DNA of 64,000 bases from contig OX422211.1 in the NCBI GenBank assembly GCA_949130495.1, positions 449,917,219 through 449,981,218 on the forward strand, read 5' to 3'. Below the pieces are notes generated by a model that did not search any database, had not been told where the DNA came from, and saw nothing but the letters and a program-made list of their open reading frames with translations. This stretch comes from Sambucus nigra. Taxonomy: Eukaryota > Streptophyta > Magnoliopsida > Dipsacales > Adoxaceae. Position numbers and translations under genes: made by a program. Below, one piece after another: positions 36,715 through 47,494 of the stretch. Within the stretch, counting starts at the first letter, position 1. Every line of letters starts with the position of its first letter.

Positions 36715-38310
36715 TGTTTCAGAGGGTCGAGGCCAATTTTGAGGACCTAAGGTAATGCTTAGGATAGCCAATTCTATGGCCCGAGGTCGATTCTATGGAC
36801 CTTGGGTAGGGAACGACCAATTTTAAGGGTCGAAGCTTATTCTGTGGGCTTTAAGAAGGGAGCGAAAAAGTTTGAGGGGCCAGATCAATTTTGATGGTTT
36901 TAAGTAAAAGCAAACAATTATGAGGTCCGAGGTCAACTCTGAGGACCTTAAGTACAAATGACCAATTCTACAGGCCAAGGTCAATTCTGAGGACCTAAGT
37001 AGAGGTGGCCAATTTTGAGGGTCAAAGACGATTTTGAGGGCTTAAGTAAATACGACCAATTCTCAGTTGAGGGTCGAAGCCGATTCGGAGAGCTTAAGTG
37101 GGAACAACCAATTCTGAGGGCCGAAGCCAATGGTGAGGGCTTAAGTAAAGGTGACCATTTATGAGGGTCGAAGCTGATTCTGAGGGCTTACATAGAAATG
37201 ACATATTTTGAGGGTCAAAGCCATTTATGAGGTCTTAAGTAGAAATAACCAATTCTGAGGGTCGAAGCCGATTCTGATGGCTTAAGTGGAGGTGAAGAAT
37301 TCAGAGGATCGAATCCGATTTTGAGGGCTTGAGTAGAAATGACCAATTCTGAAGATTGAAGACGATTCTAAGGGCTTAAATAGAAAAAACTAATTATGAG
37401 GGTCAAAGACAATTTTGAGGGCTTAAGTAGAGGTGACCAATTCTGAGGGTCGAAGCCTATGCTGAGGGCTTAAGTAGAAATGTCCAATTTTGAGGGTGAA
37501 ATACGATTATGAGGTCTTAAGTAGAGGTGGCCAATTCTGAGGGTCAAAGCTTCTTCTGAGGGGTTAAAGATGGGAGCAACCAATTCTTAGGGCTAAGGCC
37601 AATTATGAGAACCTTAAGTAGGAGCGACCAATTTTGAGCGCTTAAGTGGAAGTGAAAAATTCTGAGGGTCAAAATCAATTCTGAGGGCTTAAGTAGAAGT
37701 GACAAATTATGTGGATCAAAGACAATTTTAAGGGCTTAAGTCGGGGCGACCAATTCTGAGGGTCAAAGCCAATTCTAAGTGCTTAAGTGGGAGTGACCAA
37801 TTATGCGGGTCGAGGTTAATTCTGAGGAGATTAAGTAGAAATGACCAATTCTCAGGACCGAGGTTCTTTAAGTACCTTAAGTATAAATGACCAATTTTGC
37901 GGGTCGAGGTCAATTATGAGGACCTAAGTAAAGGTGACCAATTCAGAGGGTGGAAGCCCATTCTGAGGGCTTAAGTCGAAACGACAATTTTTTTGGGTCG
38001 AAGTCAATACTAAGGACTTAAGTGGGAGTGACCAATTCTGAGGGTCGAAGCAAATTCTTAGGGATTAATTAAAGTGACCAATTTTAAGGATCGAGGTCAA
38101 TTCTAAGGACCTTAAGTGGGAGCAACCAATTCTGAGGTTCGAATCCAATTCTGAGGGCTTAAGTGGGAGCGACCAATTTTGCGAGCCGAGGTCAATTTTG
38201 AGGACCTTAAGTAGTAGTGACCAATTCTGCGGGTCGAGGTCAGTTCCGAGGACTTTAAGTAGGAGTGGCAAATTTTGAGGGTCGAAGTCAAATATGATGG
38301 TTTAAGTAAG
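36715..38310. repeat. Satellite-like array, about 34 copies of a 47-bp unit
   Basis: The unit is approximately GACCAATTCTGAGGGTCGAAG followed by CCAATTCTGAGGGCTTAAG and TGGGAG. I counted about 34 starts of the GACCAATT type. The two halves share CCAATTCTGAGGG, so the 47-bp monomer is itself a dimer of about 21-25 base halves. It lies between a Tat-type integrase with its antisense remnant and an LTR-like region. Ogre/Tat elements are known to carry tandem repeats in this 3' region that can seed satellites. Confidence 0.9.
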
Positions 38311-39430
38311 TTGTGGGGAATATCTTTCTTGGGAAAGTTTAGAGATTCCTCTGTAAAAAAGGATACTAATCTGAGGATTAGGTGAAACCCTACTGGGGAT
38401 TTTTTTGACTTTTGTAGTGTCCAATGGAGACGTTGATGGGGTTATATCCAATTGAATTTAGGAATTCCTTTGGGGAAATAATTCTGGGAGATATGGGGTA
38501 TTAATTCAACTGGAGATCTGAGAGGCTTGAAAAAAATGTTTTTCTTGGAGAAAAGGTTCTAAAATTCATTTGGTAATATTAGGAATTTTCTAGAGATTTT
38601 TCTGAATGTATTGGTGTTTTTTGAGAATTTTTGTAAAAAATTTTAGGGAGGTGCCGACCGGTAGGGTGTAGGGGGTGCTGCATGACAGTGGCACGATCTT
38701 TTGGATTACCTCAGGCAGGCAAAGGGGTAATGCCGATCAGTATGTGGTCAGGGAATTCTACCATACGTACTGGTGGCAGAAGTCCAACCGCTAGTTGAGG
38801 AAATCTCTCTATTTGGGGATCGTGCGTCAGGTCTTGAATGGCCTGACGAGCGATCGGGGAAATTATTTTTTCCTCTTGAGACCATTTTTTCTTTAATGAC
38901 CTTTTAAAGTACTGATTTTCCACCAGGGATCTTGCAGGTGACCTTCTATCCTTGGGGGATGGCCATCGGGATTTTCTTATAGATTCATTATTGATTGTGG
39001 GAGCTTGGTGTTGACCATATTGAATGCTTAATGTAGTGGCATTGCACCTATAAAGAGACTCAAATAAGGTAAAAAGAGATGCATATTTTATTTGATTATC
39101 TGGATCTAGTTTCTTACTCTACATGCACTTTAATTTGCTGTTGAGTTTTTTCTTTCAGAAATAGTTTGAATAGTGTGTTTTTTGATATGTTTTGAATATG
39201 TTTGAGAAGAAGATGGCCTTGGAGGATTTGATTGAAAAAGAGATTCACTTTTGAAGGGATTTGTTTTGAGAAGTAGTAAAAATGATATTTATGTGAAATT
39301 TTTTAGTACTGGAAGGCCTTGGCGGCTCGGTTGGCATATGGATTAGGGGATATAAAGTTGGGTTGTAAAGTGCTGCTGAATACGATATGTTAAAGAGATT
39401 GTATTGATGCTGGAGTTGTTGCCCGAGGCT
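38311..39430. other. Non-coding 3' internal region of Tat-type element
   Basis: No reliable frame. GGGGATTTTT and GGAATTCCTTTGGGGA words suggest intron-like or untranslated element sequence between the satellite and the antisense remnant. Confidence 0.35.
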
Positions 39431-39439
39431 TCACTTTAA

Positions 39440-40330
39440 ATATACTATTAATGATCGAGGATCTAATGGTGGACTCTCAACAAACTGAAATCACTGTGTG
39501 GATGTCATACTATCGTAATCTAGCAGTGGTGATACTATAAAAGACCCTAAATGGTCTAGATGCTTAGCAGGAAGGCCGTTCTGACTTTCTGAGAGGCATC
39601 CCCATTATGTTGTTCATTTGGTAGTCGGAGAGATTTCATATGGCGGTCCCTCCTGATTATCCATAGAAGTCATGCCAGATTTCTTTACTCGCTACTATAT
39701 AAGCTTGGTCCTGAATATCGATAGCTAGGGGAGCTAGTTTATGGAGCACGAGGATCGAGGTTTGCATTTGTTAGTGCTTTGGTGGGGAGACTTGGAGACC
39801 ATTCTAGAAATGGGTGAATACCCCAGTAAGTTTGGTTGGTTGGCATTCGATAGACTTATTTCTACTTTCCTTGGCAGCTCTTGTGTTAATTTGGATGGGA
39901 ACAGATTGTTCCGCCTTGTACACTTGACTTCTTTCATGTGGAAGATTTGATAGAGCACATGCACATACGGTTGAGCTCTCTGTGGGAGAATCATCAGTCG
40001 TGGACCGTCGACCCATCCTTCCCAATCTGTTGGTAGAGTTTGTCATGTTTTTGAGGATTACATGAAGTGACTGTGGAGGAGGGTAGTGGCTAAAATGCTA
40101 GTCGAAGAGATTTGACAGAGATGGCTCATTATGTTTGACACCATGGAGGGAGGTGTTATGGTTTTCCCTAGGCTTGTTCGGACTTACCATTCCATCGAGC
40201 GCCTTCGATATTCCATCAAAGCAGGGGAAGTGTGGGGACCCCAAGGTGTAGACGATGATGGGGCTGGTTCTTCTGGTAGTTTTTGGTATGATAACTAGGG
40301 ATTTTTATTTATAAAGCTTTTGTACGGTGT
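39440..40330 (+). pseudogene. Antisense coding remnant downstream of Tat-type pol
   Basis: Plus-strand frames give GIPIMLFIW, ERFHMAVPPDYP, FGWLAFDRLISTFLGSSCV and SSVVDRRPILPNLLVEF, separated by stops and shifts. The spacing of W, F and P residues recalls plant-mobile-domain-like proteins encoded antisense in some Tat elements, but I cannot assign the family with confidence. Its position, antisense and 3' of the integrase at 40720-41735, matches the better-preserved antisense gene at 47921-50027. Confidence 0.35.
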
Positions 40331-40719
40331 TTCGTTATGTATGGGAATAAATTCGGGAAGGTCATAGTTTTTGTTTCTATTTGTTTTGCAGGGGAGTTCA
40401 TTGACTCCCTCTGCTGATGTGATTGTACCAAATTTTCATTTATGGAATATTTTAATTATATTGTTGTGCCTCTTGATGAGCTGTGGCATTTGAATTGTCT
40501 ATACCAATCAGAAAGGCATACATAATCCTTTTGTTCATATAAAAAAAGAACCGTCGTTCTTGGAGATAAGAAAATAATATCATTTTGTGAAAAATAACGG
40601 GGTCGTGCTCATGTGAAACGTATGAGCTGCCTATGTACCTCTAGAGGTTTTGAAAAAAAATTGAGTTGAGAGAAATGAAGATTTTTTTTTTAAATTTAAG
40701 GCTGATGAGAAGAGTCGTA

Positions 40720-41735
40720 ATGCATCGAGATTTTCTACTAAAGGAAGAATTTCTTGAGATGGTCCAAGTTGACTGGACGGGCCACCAGATAGGATCTTAT
40801 TCACAATGTAGGGGCCACTCCAATTGGGATTGAATTTCTGTATGGGGTTCTAGTTGGGCACTACGATCTCTTTAAGGGCTAAACCCCCTTCTCGAACACC
40901 ATGGTCCTTGACTCTCTTGTTGAATGATCGTGCTATTCGGGGATGGTACCCTTGTATAAGATATAGAGCTTTCAGTCTCCTTTCGTCTAAGAGTGGCAAT
41001 GAGGTCAGTCTTCCTCGCTGACATTTCTCTATGGCATGACGCATCGTGATATAATTTCTAGCTCAATGGGTAAGATTGCTTCCATGTCGTATACCAGAGA
41101 GTAATGGCTAGCCTCAGTAGATTCTTAAAGTGAAGTGGGGTAGACTAGAGGGCATAAGGGATAGGATCGGCCCAATTTCGTCAACTTTTGGTTAATATGT
41201 TGATGATTGCTTTGAGGTTCTTATTAGCGACTTCGATTGCACCGTTGGTTTGAGGTTGATAGGGAGAAAATTTGTATTCCTAAATCCCATACTTGTTGAC
41301 TAATTATGTGACGTCTGCCCTGAAAAGTAACCCGTTGTCTAATATTAGCTCGTTCGGGACCCTATATCGAGAGATGATTTCGCTTCGACCCATTTGGTGA
41401 AATAATAAATGGAAGCTAAGATTAATTCATGCTCACTAGAGGCATTGGGTGTAACTTTCCATATGATGTCGATGTCCCATGTAGAGAACGACCAAGGATA
41501 ATTCATGTTGCATAATTTCCGTGTAGGCAAGTGCCGAAGGTTGAAAATTATTGGCATTTAAGGCACCTCCAAACATAGGAAGTGAAATCATGAGCCATGG
41601 TAGTCCAATAGTATCCTTGTCGAGTGATTTTCTTAGCAAGCATATGGCCATTCATGTGGGGCCCACACTCTTCGTTGTGCATTTTCTACATCATCTCTTC
41701 AATATCGCCCCTTGCGATGTAGTGTAAATGGGTTA
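40720..41735 (-). pseudogene. Tat-type integrase, C-terminal half, truncated at insertion
   Basis: 41345-41557 gives LCNMNYPWSFSTWDIDIIWK (first catalytic Asp in a PWSFSTWDIDII context) and IYYFTKWVEAKSS. 40850-41044 gives RLKALYLIQGYHPRIARSF and VREGGLALKEI, then QKFNPNWSGPYIV near 40800. These are the core start and C-terminal end of Tat/Athila-type integrase. The upstream part of this pol is cut at 41735 by the plus-strand element's LTR. Many stops. Confidence 0.75.
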
Positions 41736-42146
41736 TGTGGGTACTCGAATTTACCATAATGGGTCCAGACGAGTAGCCTAATGAAAACAGCCCAAAATCC
41801 GAACCCCTCACCCTAACTGAATAGAGTTACGACTTAGTCTCCTCCTAGAATCTCGTATAGAGATATTCCAAAAGAAAACGATGGACGTGAGGGAGTCCAA
41901 CATCCCCACTCCCCGAGGACAGACATGTATATAAGAAACCCTAAGCCTGGAGAAAAGGACACGTAATGTATTCTCTATAAATGCTCCCCGGAATATATAT
42001 AAATAATACTGGCTACACCACCGTGGACGTAGGCATTCTTGCTGAACCATGTACCTACTGTGTTGTGTGATTCACATTTTATCTTCTTTATTTTTGTTAG
42101 TGATTGCGCTTCTCTCATTTATTTGTGTTGAGTATAATTGTCACCA
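41736..42146 (+). repeat. 5' LTR of plus-strand Tat element
   Basis: TGTGGGTACTCG ... AATTGTCACCA, 411 bases. It matches the minus-strand LTR at 47071-47480 throughout, for example ACACCACCGTGGACGTA near 42016. A CTCTATAAATG word near 41974 may be the TATA box. Confidence 0.88.
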
Positions 42147-42150
42147 TAAT

Positions 42151-42170
42151 TGGCGCCATCAGTGGGAGCG
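42151..42170 (+). promoter_or_regulatory. Primer binding site of plus-strand Tat element
   Basis: TGGCGCCATCAGTGGGAGCG four bases after the LTR end. TGGCGCC-type sites are usual in Tat/Athila elements; the exact tRNA is not determined here. Confidence 0.8.
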
Positions 42171-42213
42171 TTTGTCTTCCCTGAGAAAGCCCCCACCAAC
42201 AAAGAAATTCGAA

Positions 42214-42753
42214 ATGTCTGGTCAAAGAAGTAATGCTCCTCAGGTAGGAGATATCCAAGAACAACCTGCTCCTCGCAGGATCAGATCTGAAGTTCGGCGT
42301 TCAAATCAGAGGGCTCACCGAGAGAGGCAAGCCTTAGAGGAAAGCCAAGGACTAGCGAGGTCCACACAAATCTCCAGGCTGATAGATGCCTATGAGGCAA
42401 GGCTCCAAGAGCAAAGGGAGTCCGCTCGCAAGAAGGAGGCTGAGAATGCTCACATCAAAAGGAAATTAGAAAAGATGGAGAAAGAGATACATCACAGCAC
42501 TAGGCGACGTCCGTATCGCACTCCTAGACCTCAGGAGAGAAATTCTCATAGCCAAGGAATGAGCCCTAGGCGTGGATACCAAAAGAGTGAGAGGCACGAG
42601 TCAAGCAATGACTCTCTCGAGCACGAGCTACCGGCTCGCCATTACAGGAGCCCAACTCCCAGTAATGAGAACATACGAAATTTAATCCGAAGGAATATGG
42701 ACCAACACCCAGCACATCGCGGCGCAAGATCGACCAGGGAGCTTACTAGATGA
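42214..42753 (+). CDS. Tat Gag N-terminal part
   Basis: A 179-residue frame from the first ATG after the primer site (MSGQRSNAPQV) to a stop at 42753. It is very rich in R, E, Q and K, with a predicted coiled coil over roughly residues 60-95 (RLQEQRESARKKEAENAHIK) and an S/P/R-rich C-terminal part. This charged region precedes the Retrotrans_gag domain in Tat elements. A frame runs upstream into the LTR, but the ATG at 42214 is preferred because it follows the primer site. The stop at 42753 separates it from the rest of gag, so the gene is probably broken. Confidence 0.6.
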   Translation: MSGQRSNAPQVGDIQEQPAPRRIRSEVRRSNQRAHRERQALEESQGLARSTQISRLIDAYEARLQEQRESARKKEAENAHIKRKLEKMEKEIHHSTRRRPYRTPRPQERNSHSQGMSPRRGYQKSERHESSNDSLEHELPARHYRSPTPSNENIRNLIRRNMDQHPAHRGARSTRELTR

Positions 42754-43338
42754 GCTCTCAAGACCCAGATGAAATAAGAGGAAGCCCCCAAGAAATTCAC
42801 TATTCTAAGATTTAAGATTTATGATGGAAAAACTGATCCAATTGATCATGTTAAGCAGTACAGGCAAGCCATGACCCTCTGGAACCATTAGGATGCACTG
42901 ATGTGCCAGATTTTTCCCTCGAGCCTGCATGACATGGCATAGAAATGGTTCGAAAGGCTCCCTCATAGGTCTATGATGAGATTTGAGTTCCTAGCAGAGC
43001 TCTTTACGGCCCGCTTCAGTACTAGTAGCTCCCATCCCAAAAGGAGGGATGCTTTGCCAATAATGAAAAAGACACCTCAAGAGACCCTCCTAGACTACAC
43101 AAAGAGGTACTGGGAGTTATTCAACGAGGTCAAGGACTTCTCGAAGCAGGTAGTTGTGGACTCCTTCAAAATTGGGCTACCCAACTCTTCCCTTCTGTAC
43201 CAGTTCCTGATGAAGAAAGAGGCCACGACCATCGATGACCTGATGGCTCGCATCAAGAAATATGCCAAGGTAGAGGATGTGACCCGCCTCAGCACAGGAG
43301 AGAACGATCGAACTAATCTCGCTGCCAAAGTCAAATGA
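42754..43338 (+). pseudogene. Tat Gag, Retrotrans_gag domain
   Basis: Reads FTILRFKIYDGKTDPIDHVK, then LWNH-stop-DALMCQIFPSSL, HDMA-stop-KWFERLP. It then runs open from 42973 (FEFLAELFTARFS, QETLLDYTKRYWELFNEVKD, FKIGLPNSSLLYQFLM) to a stop at 43338. The W-F and F-x-x-R-F pattern is that of PF03732. Two in-frame TAG codons in the first third. Confidence 0.85.
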
Positions 43339-43774
43339 CAAAGCTGAGAACCGGAAGAAAGGAGGAAAGAATGGGGGCAAGAATGGATCAAAGAACGGAG
43401 GCAAGAACGATGTGTCAAAAGAATTTTAGGCAGTCAACACTGTCTTTAGAAAACTAATTTACAAGATTCTCAAGAAGATCAAAGACGAGCCATTTATTAA
43501 GTGGACCAAAAAGATGGGAGGAGATCCCTCAAAGAGAAACAACGCACTGGGATACACTTCTCATAAAGAGGGAGGACATAAGACTGAGCATTGCAAAGCT
43601 CTTAAGTCCCACCTCGAAGAACTGGCCCAATATGGGCACATGAACGAGTTTGTGGAGAAGAAGGCAGAGAAAGTCGTTGGCAATGGAGATGCAAGACTTG
43701 ACAACGTGCTCGAAGATGATGCTATCCATGAATTCCCAGTGATTTATGGGGCATCTGATATGATGAAGATTTAG
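43339..43774 (+). pseudogene. Tat nucleocapsid and Gag-protease linker
   Basis: A K/G/N-rich stretch, then YTSHKEGGHKTEHCKALKSH at about 43550-43610, which matches the modified Tat zinc knuckle (C/Y-x2-H-x3-GH-xTE-xC), followed by LEELAQYGHMNEFV. The first Cys is replaced by Tyr. Several stops lie upstream of 43514. Confidence 0.7.
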
Positions 43775-43789
43775 GAGAATTCAGCTCTG

Positions 43790-44434
43790 ATGGAGGTAAA
43801 AAGGCTTACAGGAGTAATGCAGGCTTTCCAGATCCATCTAGTAAAGATCCAATCAGGAAAATATCGGCGAGCAGATGACACTGACTATAGCAAACATATT
43901 TTGTTCACGGATGAAGATCTGGTGGGAGTGAGAAACCCACACTATGACACCTTGATCATTACGCTCAGGATTGCCAACTATGACGTCAAAAAGTTGCTCG
44001 TAGACCAAGGAATCTCATCCGAGGTAATTTATCTCGATCTGTTCAGAAAATTGAAGTTGAGCGTTGTCAACCTGAAGGAGGCCACTGTCCCTCTAGTTGA
44101 CTTCACAGGAAAAGTGACTATCCCACTAGGAAAGATTGTGCTACCGATAAGGGCAGGAAGTATCTCCAAGATGATTGAGTTTATGGTAGTCGACATTGAC
44201 TCTCCATACCAAGCTATCCTTAGCAGAGGATGGCTACATGCGATGAAGGCAGTCCCCTCGACCAACCATCAGAAACTCAAGTATATGATTGAGCGAAGAG
44301 TAATGGAGATCCATGGCGATCAAGCGATGGCAAGAAGGTGCTTCATAGCAACCATCCTCCATAGACCAGAGAAGAAGGCCGAGAAGACCTATGAGAATGT
44401 CGAGGAACAAGAAGGTCTGATACCTTCAAAATAG
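43790..44434 (+). pseudogene. Tat aspartic protease
   Basis: Open for 214 residues. It contains FTDEDLVGVRNPHYDTLIIT, then KLLVDQGISSEVIYLDLF, where the catalytic Asp lies in a DQG context as seen in Tat proteases, and VVDIDSPYQAILSRGWLHAM near the C-terminal end. Although this segment is open, it is separated from gag and RT by stops. Confidence 0.8.
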
Positions 44435-44458
44435 CAGTTAAGGTATGGAAGACTCGGA

Positions 44459-45516
44459 GTGGAGGAGACCAGGCTCCTCCTCTCTAAGTGGGTCGTGGAA
44501 AACCTGGAGGAAGTTACAGCTGGTGGTAGCAAGAAGGAGAGGGTATTCTTGATTCGAGCTTCTCTCACAGATCAAGAAAAAAAGGAATTGACGATTTTAT
44601 TAAGAAGCAACGTAGACATTTTCACATGGGAACCATACGAGCTGCCTAGAATTGATCCCAGTGTGGTTTGTCATCGATTGCATGTCGACCCCACTTTCAA
44701 ACCTATTACCCAGAAGGCACGACGAACTGCCCCAAAAAAGGCAAAAGCCATAGAAAAAGAAGTTGAAAAATTAGTGGATGTCGGATCCATACAGTAGGTT
44801 TAATTCCCCAAATGGTTATCCAACCCAGTAGTAGTTCCAAAGAATAACGGGAAATGGAGAATCTGCATCGAGTTCACTGACCTTAACAGGGCATGCCCTA
44901 AGGATAGTTTCCCCCTCCCAAAAATTGACCAATTGGTGGATGCCACAGCAGCTCACGAAAGAATGAGTTTTCTGGATGCATATTTGGGGTATCATCAGAT
45001 CTTTCTGTATGCACTAGACTATGACAAGACAACCTTCATCAACACCGTCGAATTATACTGTTACAAAGTCATGCCCTTCGATCTAAAAAATGCAGGGGCA
45101 ACCTACAGCGGCTGGACACCAAGATGTTCAAAGAACAAATAGGAGACACCATGGAGGTCTACATCGATGATATGCTCGTTAAGGGCGGAAACAAAGAAGA
45201 CCACCTCTCAGACCTATTAAGAACCTTCAAGATCTTCAGGAAATGCCGAATGAAGCTCAACGCAAGCAAGTGTTCTTTCTATGTCTAGTCAGGAAAATTT
45301 CTTGGGTACTTGGTCAGTAAGAGAGGCATCAAGGATAACCCGGACGAGATCGATGCAATCAACAGGGTACAACACCGTCGCATAATACGAGACATACAGA
45401 AGCTCACTGGCATGCTTTCTGCCTTGAACCATTTCATCTCGAAGTCATCCAAGAAATGCAAACCATTCTTCCAGCTCTTGAAAGGAAACAAGACAGTAGA
45501 ATGGAATCAAGATTGA
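44459..45516 (+). pseudogene. Tat reverse transcriptase
   Basis: 44459-44797 gives DIFTWEPYELPRIDPSVV and CHRLHVDPTFKPITQK. After a stop come NPVVVPKNNGKWRICIEFTD, NRACPKDSFPLPKIDQLVD and MSFLDAYLGYHQI (first catalytic Asp). A shift near 45100 (AGATY) precedes MEVYIDDMLVK (YIDD box) at about 45151-45183. KFLGYLVSKRGI and TGMLSALNHFISKSS close the domain. Catalytic residues remain, but at least three stops or shifts block it. Confidence 0.88.
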
Positions 45517-45990
45517 TCGAAAGAATTTAACTAGCTCAAGGACTACCTTAGCTCACCACCCCTACTCGTCATACCTCAAGAAAGAGATTCTTTGTACTTA
45601 TACCTCGTCGTTTCCAACCACGCCGTGAGTTTTGCGCTGGTGTGCGAGAAAGTAGGAATTCAGCACCCCATTTATTACGTGAGCAAGACTCTATTAGAGG
45701 CTAAGCAGCGATACTTACCACTAGAGAAGCTCGCCTTTGAACTTGTAGTAGCTTCAAGGAAGTTGAAGCACTATTTTGAAGCTCACACCATCATTGTTCT
45801 CACATCGTACCCCCTTAAAGAAATCCTGAGGAAAGTAGATCTTTCGGGCAGACTGACTAAATGGTCAGTCGAGCTCGAATGATTTGACATTTAATTTCAA
45901 CTAAGGAATGCAATCAAGGGACAAGTCATTGCTGATTTCATAGCTGAATTCACAGGTGAGCATCCGCTAGACCAATTTCAATCTATGAAG
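45517..45990 (+). pseudogene. Tat RNase H (first, RT-linked)
   Basis: LKDYLSSPPLLVIPQERDSL, YLVVSNHAVSFALV, IYYVSKTLLEAKQRYLPLEK and HTIIVLTSYPLKEIL define the RT-linked RNase H domain of gypsy elements. A stop TGA at 45880-45882 follows KWSVELE and is shared with the minus-strand relative (63577-63579). The downstream FDI-stop-FQLRNAIKGQVIADF is the linker to the second RNase H. Confidence 0.85.
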
Positions 45991-46415
45991 CAAGGAGAGA
46001 ACCGCGCAACAGAGGGATTTTAGAAATTATTTTTTGATGGAGCCTCCAATTCAAAGGGGGCAGGAGTGGGCATTGCGCTTGTTACTCCAGAAGATACAAC
46101 CCTTAAACAGGGAATCAAGCATGGATTTGAAGCTTCCAATAATGAGGCGGAATATTAAGCTTTGATAGTCAGCCTCCAGAAGGCACACACTTTAGGAGCG
46201 AAGCAGTTACAGGTGTTCAACGACTCACAATTAGTCTCCAATCAGATAAGTGGGGACTATAATGCAAAAGATGAAAGAATGCCAGCCTATCTCGCCTTGG
46301 CTAAGAGGCTAATGGCCATCTTCGAGGAAGTCAGTATCCAGCAATTTCCTAGAGGATAGAACAACCATGCTGATGCCCTGGTAGCCCTGAGTTCAGAAAT
46401 CAATTCTCACTTAAA
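45991..46415 (+). pseudogene. Tat second RNase H (archaeal-like)
   Basis: Stop TAG 46021-46023, then KLFFDGASNSKGAGVGIALV (first Asp), NNEAEY (Glu), [14 protein letters not shown] (second Asp), and QFPRG-stop-NNHADALVALSS (last Asp in HADA). A second RNase H of this kind marks the Tat lineage. Both the TAG before KLF and the TAG at 46357-46359 occur at the same codons in the minus-strand relative; a TAA near 46156 is private. Confidence 0.88.
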
Positions 46416-46419
46416 AAGA

Positions 46420-47070
46420 ATGATCCCCATCGACTTCCTCACTCATCCAAGCATCAACCAGAGCGATGAGCTGCCAGGCGTGGAACATGTGCTCCAGATT
46501 GAGTTAGCACCGAGTTGGATGGACCCTTTAAGGTACTATTTGAAGGACGGTTCACTTCCAAGCGATAGGAAGACCGCTCATCAGATAAGAGTCAAAGTTG
46601 CTCGCTTTCACTTATCTCCTGAGGGCAAGATGTATAAGAGATCGTTCTCCGGACCTTACCTACAATGTCTTCACCCGAGGGATGTCGAGAAGATTCTACA
46701 CGAGCTCTATGAAGGAATATGTGGGAGCCATATTGGAGGAATATCACTAGCTTTTCGAGCTATAAAGGAAGGCTACTAGTGGCAATAAATGCAAAAATAT
46801 TCAACAGTGTACGTTCGTAAGTGCAAGAAATGTCAACTACACGCCCCTATGGTTCACGAACCTACGAGCGACCTAAGATCACTCATTAGCCCCTGGCCCT
46901 TCACCCAATGGGGGATGGACATCGTAGGATAACTTCCTACCGCCACCATTAACCGCAAGTATCTGTTGGTCGCAATGGATTACTTCACCAAATAGATCGA
47001 GGCAGAGCCACTAGAAAACATCCGAGATGCAGATATGATGAGATTCATATGGAAAAACATAATTACCCAT
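46420..47070 (+). pseudogene. Tat integrase, N-terminal part, cut at 47070
   Basis: 46420-46779 holds LRYYLKDGSLP, GKMYKRSFSGPYLQCLHP and EGICGSHIGGISLAF (zinc-binding His). After two stops come YVRKCKKCQLHAPM (C-x2-C), WPFTQWGMDIVG (first catalytic Asp) and MDYFTK-stop-IEAEP. It ends IWKNIITH at 47070 exactly where the minus-strand LTR starts. The second Asp and the Glu are therefore not in this piece. Confidence 0.88.
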
Positions 47071-47480
47071 TGAGGTGACAATTATTATTCAACACAAAGA
47101 AATAGGAGAAGCACGTTAACCAAGCAAAATAAGGAATACAAAATGCCAATCACACAACTAAAGATGTACATGGTTTAGCAAAGGTGCATACGTCCACGGT
47201 GGTGCAGTCAGTATCATTTCTATATACTCCGGAGAGTGATTACAAAGAATACAATGTGTCCATATGCCCCGGACTTAGGGTTTATTATATAGATGTCAAT
47301 TTTCAGGGAGTGGGGGTGTTGGATTCCCCCACGTTTTCCATCTTCTCCTAGAACCCCTCTTAATGGGAACATAGGAGAAGACTAAATCATCATCGATGAA
47401 GAGATGGGGGGGTCTGGACTTTGGGCCGCTATAAATGGGCTACTCATCTAGGCCCACTATTCTAATTTCGGGTACCCACA
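47071..47480 (-). repeat. 3' LTR of minus-strand Tat element
   Basis: Minus strand TGTGGGTACCCG ... TTGTCACCTCA, 410 bases, same family as 41736-42146. The bases that follow it are not a TGGCGCC primer site but the plus-strand element's integrase, so this is the 3' LTR end. Confidence 0.88.
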
Positions 47481-47494
47481 ATTGCCTCTAAGTT
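47481..47494 (-). promoter_or_regulatory. Polypurine tract, weak
   Basis: Minus-strand ACTTAGAGGCAAT directly precedes LTR start TGTGGG. Only moderately purine-rich; assigned mainly by position. Confidence 0.35.

Larger units (their letters stand above)
41736..47070 (+). mobile_element. Ty3/gypsy Tat-lineage element, plus strand, truncated in window
   Basis: 5' LTR, primer site, gag, protease, RT, RNase H, a second (archaeal-like) RNase H and the first part of integrase follow in gypsy order. The double RNase H is characteristic of the Tat lineage. The copy stops inside integrase at 47070, where a minus-strand relative begins; its remaining part should lie beyond 64000. More than a dozen stops or shifts: inactive. 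It sits in the integrase of another Tat-type element. Confidence 0.85.

Noticed and set aside
37728..38271. Short minus-strand frames with repeated NWSLPLK words as a repeat protein
   Set aside because: They are the 47-bp satellite read in one frame; indels between units break any long frame.
36715..38310. CRISPR-like array
   Set aside because: Units are contiguous with no unique spacers, strongly diverged, and in a eukaryotic retrotransposon context; it is a tandem satellite.
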